From: Verrucomicrobiota bacterium
GTDB taxonomy: Bacteria > Verrucomicrobiota > Verrucomicrobiia > Opitutales > Opitutaceae
DNA: 38,736 bases
Reading direction: 5' to 3'
NCBI GenBank assembly: GCA_003641745.1
Contig: QNAI01000015.1
Location: 1 to 38,736 of the forward strand
Within the stretch, counting starts at the first letter, position 1; every line of letters begins with the position of its first letter. The notes under the pieces were generated by a model. It had not been told where the DNA came from. It made no database searches and was given only the letters and a program-made list of their open reading frames with translations. Of this stretch, positions 1 to 7,344 are shown one piece after another. The position numbers were made by a program, and so were the translations under genes.

Positions 1-602
1 TCCAGAGCGCTTACCGACGGACTGGTCTCGATAATACCAACGTCTCCTGTCCCATCGTATCGGTTGACCCCATTTTGAAACGCCACCGTTCGATTGCCGA
101 ATGGGCGATCATCGGTAACCGCACGGGCCAGTTCCGAGGATACGGCGGAACCATCAACGCTCGCGGAAACGCGGTAGAAGTACTCAGTCGCCGCCGCCAA
201 CCCGGTATCGGAAAAGGATTCCTCGTCGGGTGGTACCGCATCCGTGACCATGATCCAAGAGCCATCCCAACCCGTGCGGCGTTCGATAACGAATCCGGTC
301 TCACTGTTCGCCCGGTCGATCCATCGCAGATTGATCTGCGATTCGGAGACGGGCCAGGAGGTCAATTCGCCCGGTGCCGGCGGATCGGGCTGGGCCTGGA
401 TTACCTCGGCAGGTTCCGTTCCTGGCTTGGAATACCGGGCCCAGGGATCGGGTTCCGAATCCCCTGAGTCCAGGACGGATGCCTGCTTGGTGTCCGTCGA
501 TTCCGGGTAGACGGTGTTCCCCACGTGTGCATCCAGCCCGATCAGGATCGCAGTCATGGGGATCAAAGTGCCGAAGAGGAATCTGAGCTTGTTCTGTGCC
601 AC
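1..602 (-). CDS. Secreted fibronectin type III domain protein, partial (C-terminus outside window)
   Basis: The minus-strand frame is open from a GTG at 602 to the left edge with no stop, so the protein is cut off. The first 25 or so residues look like a signal peptide: Lys/Arg near the start, then a hydrophobic stretch including FGTLIPMTAILIGL. A linker rich in Pro, Asp and Glu follows, then a fibronectin type III-like beta-sandwich segment with SQINLRWIDRANSETGFVIE, AATEYFYRVSA and SSELARAVT. This pattern is typical of FN3 modules in exported adhesins and polysaccharide-active proteins. An AAGGA lies 10 nt upstream of the GTG; an ATG 45 nt downstream (557) is the alternative start but would cut into the signal peptide. 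The partner or substrate cannot be told. The FN3 call is firm, the exact start less so. Confidence 0.7.
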   Translation of the reverse strand, partial: MAQNKLRFLFGTLIPMTAILIGLDAHVGNTVYPESTDTKQASVLDSGDSEPDPWARYSKPGTEPAEVIQAQPDPPAPGELTSWPVSESQINLRWIDRANSETGFVIERRTGWDGSWIMVTDAVPPDEESFSDTGLAAATEYFYRVSASVDGSAVSSELARAVTDDRPFGNRTVAFQNGVNRYDGTGDVGIIETSPSVSAL

Positions 603-770
603 GCGCCATGTGTCCTTACCCAAAAACGCGCTTTAGGCAACCAATTGCGAAGGACTCTCTCGTTTCGGCGCGATTCGGTCTCCGGATCGAAATTTTCTCA
701 AGTGGTGAGGATCGATCACCCTCCGTCGCTATCGACACCGGCGGGCATGCCGGTCGGCACCTGCTGCTCA

Positions 771-2837
771 TCAGGCAGATCGCGGTCCTTCAACAACAAT
801 GACTTTGTGAACTTCAATCTCGGGAACCACGAACTCAATTCCCGAGCTGTTTCTTGAAAACTCGAGCGGCTTCATATCCGGAACAGTATACACCCTCTCC
901 GCCATCACTCGAAGAGCAACCTTCACATTATGCACCGGGATCATCCGGGGCATGAAGGACTTTGAAACATCGAATTTCGCATCACACACATTGACCAGGT
1001 GCACCACATACCTGCTCCCCTGCTGCATCAAGCTGACATGCACGGACCGGGAATCGTCCACCAGAACACAAATCTCTTTGCAAACATGGGCCAGGGAATT
1101 TGAAAAGATCTTCTGCAGCCACGGTGAACCGGTGGCGCGGTAGGATGAAAAGATTCGTGGCGCAAAATACAAACACTGTCCCCTGCCCGTCCGGTTGAAG
1201 ATAATGGAAGGAAATCGTGATCTCCTGGCTGGATGCGCATGTTGATGATAGACATGTCGATCAAGTGTCGCTTCAAACAGCGGTTCGACCAAAGAAGCCA
1301 GCGCCTCCGCTTCACCCATGGTTGATACCTTCAATGTTTTCGACCCTGACTTCTGAACCAATATGGGATTGTCGGGGACCCCGCAGCCTATCTCTTCATG
1401 CAGGTCGTAAATATAGTCCACCGAAAATTCCGACTCTCCTCTGAATCTGGCTCCGAAGACATCAGCCAACGCAAAATCCTCCCTGCGCCGTCCGTCGCTG
1501 CCGAAGAGGGAAGAAAAACCGGTTGCAATCACCGTGCCCCCACCTTCTGCAAATTCACGAACCGTTGCTACGGTGTCATTCTCGATACATGCGGTGTCAG
1601 CGAGTATGACCACTTTATATTCCCGAGCCCGGGTCTGAAAAGCACCTTCAGTCAGGATATCGAAATGCCGTCCGCCCTCCATCAGCATTTCCACAACCCC
1701 CTTCAGGCTTTCATGATAACCGGCAAGCAACGATTCATCAGAGTGCCACTGAAACAGCCTCTGCGTTTCCACTGAGAATATGACAGCAATATCCGGAACA
1801 CTCCTGGCGTCTGTCAACCACGGTTCGATCTCCCGGGTTCTGCTGAATATGTTCTTGATGGACGCCAGCACACTCTTGTTGACACTGGAGGCAAACTCAC
1901 CTGACGGGTACGGCACATGGTTCACATAGACTCCCCCGCCATTGCTGATCACTGCACTGAAAACGGCATCCAGCGTGACTTCGGGATTGACCGTCCAGTC
2001 GCCCCAACTCCCAAGTTCGTAGGGCACTGACATGAGAAACGGCCTGCCCCGTGAATGCATCCACTTTGCCCTGATGATTCCATCCAGATAGTCCGGCGCA
2101 TGAAACTCGGAGGTCAAACAACCGGAACGATCATCGATCTCATTTTCACCAAGCAGGTATGACCCTGAACCGTTCCAAACAACATTCAGGTCCTTGACGC
2201 CGTGGATTTCATCGAGCAGACTGGAGAGCAGATTGAACCTGGATTTTCTTCGAAATTCGTGCCAGTCGCGATACTCCCTTGTTCCTCTTTTCAACTTCCC
2301 CGACAGAGGGTAACCGTATTTCCCTGTGAACTCTCTCCGGCAATACTCACAGAAACAGGTATCGGGTTGAAAGTAGGTGATATCCATGAACACCCCTTGG
2401 ATATCATATCGCAGAACGACGTCCGCAATCCGATCCCTGATGATCTGAAAATACGGACTGTTGGGGCACAATATCTTGTAATAGTCATAAGCAATGACTT
2501 TTCCCCCGATGGAATCAACCATCCTGTATTCCGGGAATTGCCCGGCGATCTTGTCATCGAGAAGGACATTGAAATAGGCGTGGATATCCACATTGAATTC
2601 CTTCCCCGCCTCGATGGCCTCCTGCAGGAAGTCGGACTTGATCGCCGAGTTTCGCTTTATCAACTGGGAGTCATAATAAGCATTCCCATAGGCGTCCTTG
2701 CAGGTGAAGACCATTTCCTGAATACCGGCCTCCGCCGACGCCCGGACATACTCTCGTGGTTCGAAAGGGATTTCGTCGTGACACTCACCTACCTGGAAGT
2801 CCAGCAGTCCGCAGCGGAAATTGAATTGGTGGTTCAT
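771..2837 (-). CDS. Glycosidase-like protein: HHGH6-type TIM barrel plus beta-galactosidase-trimerisation-like domain
   Basis: The 688-aa protein has an N-terminal (beta/alpha)8-type region resembling the hypothetical glycosyl hydrolase 6 family (PF14871-like). The diagnostic stretch is GVFMDITYF (D152) followed by CFCEYC (C161, C163, C166) and a REFTGKYGYPL segment. The C-terminal half (from about residue 350) has alternating strands and helices such as YKVVILADTACI and FAEGGGTVIATG, as in the amidotransferase-like trimerisation domain of GH42 beta-galactosidases. No signal peptide is visible, so it is probably cytoplasmic. I chose the ATG at 2837 because an upstream in-frame ATG (2930) would add 31 uncharacteristic residues overlapping the divergent gene. 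Base composition looks lower in GC than the neighbours. Activity and substrate are unknown; alpha-L-fucosidase-like or beta-galactosidase-like are the nearest guesses. Confidence 0.72.
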   Translation of the reverse strand: MNHQFNFRCGLLDFQVGECHDEIPFEPREYVRASAEAGIQEMVFTCKDAYGNAYYDSQLIKRNSAIKSDFLQEAIEAGKEFNVDIHAYFNVLLDDKIAGQFPEYRMVDSIGGKVIAYDYYKILCPNSPYFQIIRDRIADVVLRYDIQGVFMDITYFQPDTCFCEYCRREFTGKYGYPLSGKLKRGTREYRDWHEFRRKSRFNLLSSLLDEIHGVKDLNVVWNGSGSYLLGENEIDDRSGCLTSEFHAPDYLDGIIRAKWMHSRGRPFLMSVPYELGSWGDWTVNPEVTLDAVFSAVISNGGGVYVNHVPYPSGEFASSVNKSVLASIKNIFSRTREIEPWLTDARSVPDIAVIFSVETQRLFQWHSDESLLAGYHESLKGVVEMLMEGGRHFDILTEGAFQTRAREYKVVILADTACIENDTVATVREFAEGGGTVIATGFSSLFGSDGRRREDFALADVFGARFRGESEFSVDYIYDLHEEIGCGVPDNPILVQKSGSKTLKVSTMGEAEALASLVEPLFEATLDRHVYHQHAHPARRSRFPSIIFNRTGRGQCLYFAPRIFSSYRATGSPWLQKIFSNSLAHVCKEICVLVDDSRSVHVSLMQQGSRYVVHLVNVCDAKFDVSKSFMPRMIPVHNVKVALRVMAERVYTVPDMKPLEFSRNSSGIEFVVPEIEVHKVIVVEGPRSA

Positions 2838-2920
2838 CGATATCGATTCGCAATTCAGCTTTGACCCTTCTGAGATCTCCGGTGCTTGCTCCGCATGATC
2901 AATTTGGCCATGGTGGCCGG

Positions 2921-3288
2921 ATGGACTCAAGTCTCATTCGCGGCGGGTGTTATTGCGGAGAGATCCGTTATCGTGCTACCGGACCAACTGCCACTGCGGC
3001 AATTGCCGACGGGCAATCGGCGCCCAGTCCGTCGCCTGGGTGATCGTCGACCGGGTGAACTTCGTCATCGAAAAGGGAGAGCCGCGGCGTTTCCGCACCG
3101 ACACCGAAGCCTGGCGCACCTTTTGCCCGACTTGCGGCACTTCGATCACCTACGAGAGCGATCGACGGGCCGACCAGGTGGACCTGACCACCGGCAGCCT
3201 CGATACTCCCGGGGACTTCGCGCCGCAGAGCGATACCTATGCCGATGAGAAGGTTGAGTGGGTGGGGTTGGTTGAGAGGCTGTCTTAA
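2921..3288 (+). pseudogene. GFA-family (glutathione-dependent formaldehyde-activating-like) protein, frameshifted
   Basis: GFA proteins carry an N-terminal GGCHCG motif and a second CHCxxC motif about 20-30 residues on. Here the first part is read in one frame from ATG 2921 (SSLIRGGCYCGEIRYRATG) and the rest in another (TNCHCGNCRRAIGAQSVAWV, then TFCPTCGTSITYESD, ending LVERLS at 3288). The join is near 2979-2985. The usual few residues between RATG and NCHC are missing, so a small deletion that also shifted the frame is the simplest explanation. The zinc-binding cysteines are all present across the two frames. It is either a real pseudogene or a sequencing/assembly error. A shorter protein starting in the second frame at 2947 would lack the first cysteine pair. 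Confidence 0.7.
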
Positions 3289-3368
3289 AAGAGGCACCCG
3301 GAAGCGGAGTGATCATGCGTTCGTTCCGGGGTTGCGAAAGCTCCAATGCCCCTTCACCTTTGACCGCA

Positions 3369-4286
3369 ATGGATACAAGAAACTTACGCCCGGTGGTCCG
3401 GGCACGGGTTGGATTCCTGATTATTGGGGCCATGACCATCGGGACCCTGGTCTCGACTCTTCGGGCAGAAACCCCGTTTCCACCCTTCAACAATCCCTCG
3501 GTCCAGAGGACGATCGAGGGAAAGGTAATCTGGATCGACCTCTTCACGGCGGATGTGAAAGCCGCAGCGGAATTTTACACCAGGACGTTCGGGTGGACGT
3601 CGGAGGAGATCAAGATACGCGAAGTCGAGTACATCCTCATGCGGAATTTCGGACGTCCTGTCGCCGGGCTTGTTCATCGAAGGAAAGTCAGGGGTGAGAG
3701 TGCCGAAGGGCTCTGGGTCGCCTACCTGTCGGTCAATAGCATCAGCAAGGCGATCATCGCATCAAAAGGGCAAGGGGCGCAGGTTCTGGTTGAACCCGGC
3801 GTTCTTGACGGACGAGGCGGTCATGCCGTCATCGCGGATCCGGAGGGGTCCATCATCGGGATATTGAAGTCGATGTCCGGCGATCCACCGGATTTCCAGC
3901 CGATGCCAGGGGACTTTGCCTGGTCCAATCTTCTTTCCCGGAACGAAGATGCCGCGGCCCGCTTTTACCGGTCTGTTTTCAATTATGACCCACTCCAGGT
4001 CGACGACACAGACAAGGTGAATCAGTATTACCTGGCCTCGGACGACTATGCGCGGATCGGCATTGGCGCTTTGAATAATGACGACGACGCCACCCCGGGT
4101 TGGATACATTTCATCCGGGTCAGGAACCTGGAGAAAACACTGAACAAGGCGCTCGATGCCGGAGCGAAGACTTTGGTTGAACCAACGGCCAACCTGTTTG
4201 ATGGCCGGGTTGCCGTAATCGCCGATCCGGTCGGTGCCGCCGTGGGCCTGATCGAGTGGACCGAAACCGAGGGGGCAAACAAATGA
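3369..4286 (+). CDS. Exported VOC-family protein with two glyoxalase-fold modules
   Basis: The 305-aa protein starts at ATG 3369, chosen because it opens a signal-peptide-like segment (RARVGFLIIGAMTIGTLVSTLRA) ending near residue 35; the longer frame from 3309 would bury it. Two tandem VOC modules follow. The first has KVIWIDLFTADVKAAAEFYT and the second FAWSNLLSRNEDAAARFYR; each ends in a strand like HAVIADPEGSIIGI or VAVIADPVGAAVGLIEW. This is the bleomycin-resistance/glyoxalase/dioxygenase superfamily, which uses paired beta-alpha-beta-beta-beta units, often around a metal. Typical His/Glu metal ligands are not clearly conserved at each module start, so catalysis is uncertain. Its stop overlaps the next start by ATGA (4283-4286), implying coupled translation with the lipoprotein gene. 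Confidence 0.8.
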   Translation: MDTRNLRPVVRARVGFLIIGAMTIGTLVSTLRAETPFPPFNNPSVQRTIEGKVIWIDLFTADVKAAAEFYTRTFGWTSEEIKIREVEYILMRNFGRPVAGLVHRRKVRGESAEGLWVAYLSVNSISKAIIASKGQGAQVLVEPGVLDGRGGHAVIADPEGSIIGILKSMSGDPPDFQPMPGDFAWSNLLSRNEDAAARFYRSVFNYDPLQVDDTDKVNQYYLASDDYARIGIGALNNDDDATPGWIHFIRVRNLEKTLNKALDAGAKTLVEPTANLFDGRVAVIADPVGAAVGLIEWTETEGANK

Positions 4287-4558
4287 ATCTGGAAAAACTC
4301 AAGAAACTGATCCCCCTGGCCATCGTAACATGGTCCCTTTTCGGACTTTCGGGCTGTAGTTCATCCGGTGGAGGAAGCTATGGAAGCACTGTCCATTACG
4401 GAGGCGGATACTATGATCCGTGGTATCATGATCGTTACTATCCCGGGGGCATCATCATCGACCCGCCCGACTATCCCGACATCGATCTGCCTGTAGCACC
4501 CATGCCTATGGACATGCCGATGGATATGGATATGGGCATGGACATGGGTGATTTCTGA
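4283..4558 (+). CDS. Small lipoprotein with Tyr/Gly-rich body and Met-Asp repeat tail
   Basis: The 91-aa product begins MNLEKLKK followed by a hydrophobic stretch and a lipobox LSGC, with the lipidated cysteine at residue 25. The mature part is short and low in complexity: a Ser/Gly stretch, a Tyr/His/Gly-rich segment (YGGGYYDPWYHDRYYPGG), an Asp/Pro segment, and a tail of alternating Met, Pro and Asp (PMDMPMDMDMGMDMGDF). Met-rich repeats of the MxM type bind Cu(I) in some periplasmic proteins, so metal binding is possible but is inference. The start overlaps the preceding VOC gene's stop and another VOC gene follows 12 nt later, so the three are probably one transcript. No known family is recognised. 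The lipoprotein call is secure, the role unknown. Confidence 0.75.
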   Translation: MNLEKLKKLIPLAIVTWSLFGLSGCSSSGGGSYGSTVHYGGGYYDPWYHDRYYPGGIIIDPPDYPDIDLPVAPMPMDMPMDMDMGMDMGDF

Positions 4559-4570
4559 CCAACGAAGACG

Positions 4571-4963
4571 ATGAAACTCGAACACACCGCATTCAACGTT
4601 GCCGATCCGAAAGGGGTCGCTGCTTGGTATGAACAGAACCTCGGCATGAAGGTTGTGCGTCGAAATGACGCCCCGCCCTACATGCACTTCCTCGCCGACG
4701 ATAGTGGATCCGTATTGATCGAAATCTACAATAAGCCACCCGATCAGGTTCCCGATTACGCGTCGATGGATCCCCTTATCTTTCATCTCGCCTTCGTCTC
4801 GACCGACCCGACGGCGGATAAGAAGCGTCTCCTCGAAGCCGGCGCCCGGTTTGTCGATGAGACACACACTGATGCGGGTGATCACTTGGTCATGGTGCGT
4901 GACCCCTGGGGGCACGCCCTTCAGCTCTGTCGACGTAAGAAATCGATGCTGAGCGGAAGCTGA
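4571..4963 (+). CDS. VOC-family (glyoxalase/bleomycin-resistance-like) protein
   Basis: The 130-aa single-domain protein is a typical small VOC protein. It begins KLEHTAFNVADPKGVAAWYEQNLGMKVV, has the strand SVLIEIYNKP, then FHLAFVSTDPTADKKRLLEAGARF and ends HLVMVRDPWGHALQLCRR. His5, Glu51, His72 and a Gln near residue 117 sit where the four metal ligands of metal-dependent VOC enzymes are found, so it may bind a divalent metal and act as a lyase, dioxygenase or resistance protein. It has no signal peptide, unlike the VOC protein encoded two genes upstream. Substrate cannot be predicted from sequence alone. Confidence 0.8.
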   Translation: MKLEHTAFNVADPKGVAAWYEQNLGMKVVRRNDAPPYMHFLADDSGSVLIEIYNKPPDQVPDYASMDPLIFHLAFVSTDPTADKKRLLEAGARFVDETHTDAGDHLVMVRDPWGHALQLCRRKKSMLSGS

Positions 4964-4990
4964 GCATCGCCCGAAGGGTTGAACCTGCGA

Positions 4991-5103
4991 TCGGATGGTT
5001 CCAAGGGGTCAAAGCACATATCCCGCATTGGCATGCAGGATATGAGCAATGACCCCGAGTTCGGACCGGGGTCCCCTTTCACTTTGCATTTTCAACATCG
5101 ACT
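4991..5103. repeat. 113-bp direct repeat, copy 1
   Basis: This segment matches 5167-5279 at 109 of 113 positions by my count, with an offset of exactly 176 bp. The first 79 bases are identical and the four differences are all near the 3' end. It contains the palindrome at 5005-5056 and a second hairpin at 5051-5073. A degenerate coding start (5107) follows it at the same distance at which the zinc-ribbon ATG (5283) follows copy 2. Confidence 0.92.
5005..5056. repeat. Palindromic repeat element, copy 1
   Basis: Nested inverted repeat: outer arms ggggtca (5005-5011) and tgacccc (5050-5056), middle arms catatcc and ggatatg, inner arms gcat and atgc around a tggc loop. Related copies lie at 5181-5232 and 9183-9235. 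The form is like REP/BIME-type dispersed palindromes, but no RAYT transposase is present in the window. Confidence 0.85.
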
Positions 5104-5106
5104 TTC

Positions 5107-5160
5107 GTGGGGGCACGACGATCCACGCCAGAGATCTGTCCGGTCTGCCGGGGGGCTGTT
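5107..5160 (+). pseudogene. Broken start of a zinc-ribbon gene (paralogue of the gene at 5283)
   Basis: From the GTG at 5107 the frame reads V-G-A-R-R-S-T-P-E-I-C-P-V-C, which lines up codon by codon with M-G-F-R-P-P-A-P-E-I-C-P-I-C of the intact gene at 5283. About 63% of bases over 18 codons match. GAG-ATC-TGY-CCG-RTC-TGC is preserved with third-position or conservative changes, as expected from past coding selection. The similarity stops where the second repeat copy begins, so the second cysteine pair is lost. The alternative is that the match is chance over a short stretch; the identical 176-bp offset argues against that. Confidence 0.5.
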
Positions 5161-5166
5161 CGAAAT

Positions 5167-5279
5167 TCGGATGGTTCCAAGGGGTCAAAGCACATATCCC
5201 GCATTGGCATGCAGGATATGAGCAATGACCCCGAGTTCGGACCGGGGTCCCTTTTCGCTTTGAATTTTCAACACCGACT
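5167..5279. repeat. 113-bp direct repeat, copy 2
   Basis: Second copy of the repeat at 4991-5103, ending 3 nt before the ATG of the zinc-ribbon gene at 5283. It therefore forms the whole immediate upstream region of that gene and must contain or displace its ribosome-binding region. No Shine-Dalgarno sequence is evident in its last 20 bases. Confidence 0.92.
5181..5232. repeat. Palindromic repeat element, copy 2
   Basis: Identical in sequence to the palindrome at 5005-5056, with outer arms ggggtca and tgacccc and a nested stem. Directly downstream, gaccccg (5227-5233) and cggggtc (5243-5249) can form an alternative hairpin that uses the same tgacccc arm. Confidence 0.85.
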
Positions 5280-5282
5280 CTG

Positions 5283-5564
5283 ATGGGTTTCCGACCACCT
5301 GCACCGGAGATCTGCCCGATCTGCGGCGAAGACGTCCCTCCTGGAGCGAGGGCTTGTCCGGAATGTGGAGCGGATCACGAAACGGGCTGGACAGACGACG
5401 AGAACCAGGCTGCGGGTGACTTGCCGGACGAAGATTTCGACTACGAAGCCTTTATCGAGCGTGAATTCGGCTCGGGTGCCCGACCGACCGGTATCAGACC
5501 GATCTGGTGGGTCACCGCCATCATTCTGGTCATCGCATTCCTCGGCGTATATCTGTTTCGGTGA
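5283..5564 (+). CDS. Small zinc-ribbon protein with C-terminal membrane anchor
   Basis: The 93-aa protein has a zinc-ribbon with CPIC (C11, C14) and CPEC (C25, C28), an acidic middle region (about residues 38-62), and one C-terminal transmembrane segment (about 74-92, WWVTAIILVIAFLGVYLF) ending in Arg. The architecture is a tail-anchored or single-pass inner-membrane protein with a cytoplasmic metal-binding head. Such double-CxxC ribbons mediate protein or nucleic-acid contacts; no enzyme activity is implied. Its upstream region is the second copy of the 113-bp repeat, and a broken paralogous start lies 176 bp upstream. The product is not a named family that I recognise. Confidence 0.78.
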   Translation: MGFRPPAPEICPICGEDVPPGARACPECGADHETGWTDDENQAAGDLPDEDFDYEAFIEREFGSGARPTGIRPIWWVTAIILVIAFLGVYLFR

Positions 5565-5740
5565 CTCCACCTGAAACCCTGAACCTCGGCATCCGCCTTC
5601 GCATGAAGCTTCAGGCTTCGCGCGCTACGCCCGGACACGCCGGAGGGCACGCAGCGAGGTTGCTCCATATCTGATTTGCTGGAACCTCAGCATCCTGTCA
5701 CATTCGACGGGGTGCCGCAGGCACCTCGCATGAAACCGGG

Positions 5741-6673
5741 TTACGCCCGCGGATGAGCCTTCCGGTGGGCGTCCTGCAGGCGGGTGACGCTGACGTGGGT
5801 ATAGATCTGCGTGGTCGAAAGACTGGCATGACCCAGGAGATCCTGCACCAGGCGCAGGTCGGCCCCATTGTCCAGCAGATGGGTCGCGTAGGAATGCCTG
5901 ATCTTGTGAGGGGTCAAATCACCCGGCAGGTCTGCCAGGGCGAGGTACTTCTTCAGAAGCAACTGAACCGATCGGGTGCTCAATCTCTTCTGTCGGGAGT
6001 TGATGATAACAGGATCTGACAGACCGGTTTTCTCCGCAAACTCATCCCGGAAGTGGACCAGAACGGAGAAGGCCAGGCGCCCCAATGGGCAGAGGCGTTC
6101 CTTGCGACCCTTGCCCATCACCCGCGCCACCGCCGACTGAGGTTCGATGTGGCCATAATTCAGGCCGACCAGTTCGCTCACCCGCAGTCCGCCCCCGTAT
6201 AGCAATTCCATCACAAGTCGGTCCCTCCAGGCCGTGAACGGATCCACCGTTTCCTCCTCCAAAAGTCGGCCGGGGCCTCCGAGCAAGGCAAGCATCTGGC
6301 CCTCAGTCAGGAATTTGGGAAGTGGGCGGTTCAGACGCGGCAGGACGACCCCGGTCAACGGATTCGTGTCCAGTCGTCCCCGGCGTCGCCAGAATCGGTA
6401 GAAAGAACGGAGCGCCGACAGTCGATTATGAAGGGTTCGCCGCGAGATTTTCCGCTGGGCCTCAATCATGTAGTCGCGGATCATTCGTGAGTCGACATCA
6501 GCCGGAGAACACGGCCGGTCTCCGTCGGATCGAAGCCACCGTCCATACTCCAACACGGCCTGCCGGTAATTGCGTACCGTGTAATCAGACAGTCGTCGCT
6601 CGCGAGAGACGAAATCGAGAAACGGATCCGCCCATTCGCGATTCCAGCCGGTCATGGGGTCCGTTTCCTTCAC
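5741..6673 (-). CDS. xerC: Tyrosine recombinase, XerC/XerD type
   Basis: Xer recombinases resolve chromosome dimers at dif. The 310-aa protein has an N-terminal SAM-like core-binding domain (about 10-105) and a catalytic domain carrying all residues of the family: Arg164 (GGLRVSEL), Lys188 (GKGRKER), His256 and Arg259 (HKIRHS), His282 (LLGHAS) and Tyr291 (TQIYTH). Length is normal for XerC/D. The GTG start at 6673 overlaps the mazG stop as GTGA and has AAGGGA 6 nt upstream; an ATG at 6655 is an alternative. The pair with mazG and the lack of phage or integron neighbours favour a housekeeping Xer rather than an integrase. XerC versus XerD cannot be settled without the partner. Confidence 0.9.
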   Translation of the reverse strand: MKETDPMTGWNREWADPFLDFVSRERRLSDYTVRNYRQAVLEYGRWLRSDGDRPCSPADVDSRMIRDYMIEAQRKISRRTLHNRLSALRSFYRFWRRRGRLDTNPLTGVVLPRLNRPLPKFLTEGQMLALLGGPGRLLEEETVDPFTAWRDRLVMELLYGGGLRVSELVGLNYGHIEPQSAVARVMGKGRKERLCPLGRLAFSVLVHFRDEFAEKTGLSDPVIINSRQKRLSTRSVQLLLKKYLALADLPGDLTPHKIRHSYATHLLDNGADLRLVQDLLGHASLSTTQIYTHVSVTRLQDAHRKAHPRA

Positions 6674-7344
6674 GCACGATCCCTTTCGTGACGCTCGGTC
6701 AATTGGTCAACCACCGATCGCGTGTGAATGCGCAGCGCCGTCTCCGGATCAATGCCCGCTTCACGGCAGGCCGCCGCCAGTTCAAACAGGTATTTTCCAG
6801 CCTCTTCCTCGGTCAGACCGTCGGCCAGAGCGGCGATTCCCGCCCGGTTCACCACGCCATCCGCCGAAATCGATTTCTTCCCAATTCGCCTGGCTACCTC
6901 GACCGCCTGAAGAAGACCGGGCAAGGGCGGTGGCAATTTCTTGAACAAGCCGCTGTTCGGGTCCCCACTGCTTTTCCCCTTTTCACCCGCCTTGATCTGA
7001 TTCCACTGGTGAAGGACCTCCTCACTCGTTTCGAGACGAGTCTCGCCAAACACATGCGGGTGTCGCCGAATCAATTTTTCGTTAATCTCAGCCGCCACTG
7101 CTTCGAAGTCGAAACGGCCTTCCTCTTCCGCCAATTGGGTGTGGAAGATTACCTGCAGCAGGACATCGCCCAGTTCCTCCCGCATATGGTCGAAGTCCAA
7201 TCGGTCGATTGTATCTAGGAGTTCGCAGCATTCCTCGACCAGGCAGATACGCAGGCTGCCATGGTCCTGCTCCTGATCCCACGGGCATCCATCGGGCGCT
7301 CGGAGGCGTGCAACTGTTTCTCGAAGAGCATCCACGGCACTCAT
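6670..7344 (-). CDS. mazG: Nucleoside triphosphate pyrophosphohydrolase MazG
   Basis: MazG hydrolyses NTPs and dNTPs to the monophosphate and pyrophosphate, clearing abnormal nucleotides. The 224-aa protein from ATG 7344 has the N-terminal signature DGCPWDQEQDH, the helical metal site EECCE (E37, E38, E41) and EELGD (E56, E57, D60), then RRHPHVFG and the VLHQWNQIK linker. The second MazG-like repeat is shorter than in E. coli MazG (263 aa) and its EExxD motif appears lost, leaving TEEEAGKYLFEL in its place. An in-frame ATG at 7461 would add 39 unrelated residues and overlap the trpC start. It is translationally coupled with the Xer gene downstream. Confidence 0.9.
   Translation of the reverse strand: MSAVDALRETVARLRAPDGCPWDQEQDHGSLRICLVEECCELLDTIDRLDFDHMREELGDVLLQVIFHTQLAEEEGRFDFEAVAAEINEKLIRRHPHVFGETRLETSEEVLHQWNQIKAGEKGKSSGDPNSGLFKKLPPPLPGLLQAVEVARRIGKKSISADGVVNRAGIAALADGLTEEEAGKYLFELAAACREAGIDPETALRIHTRSVVDQLTERHERDRA

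Larger units (their letters stand above)
4964..5282. other. Intergenic stretch filled by a tandem duplication
   Basis: Between the VOC gene stop and the zinc-ribbon gene there is no complete gene. The stretch is occupied almost wholly by two copies of a 113-bp repeat, each containing hairpins, and by a broken zinc-ribbon coding start between them (5107-5160). No promoter could be assigned with confidence. Confidence 0.6.

Noticed and set aside
703-770. ccggc/gccgg hairpin downstream of the 688-aa glycosidase-like gene as a terminator
   Set aside because: The stem is only five bases and there is no T-run.
2858-2867. gctttgaccc resembling the left arm of the palindromic repeat in reverse orientation
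   Set aside because: Only ten bases match and no partner arm is present, so chance is likely.
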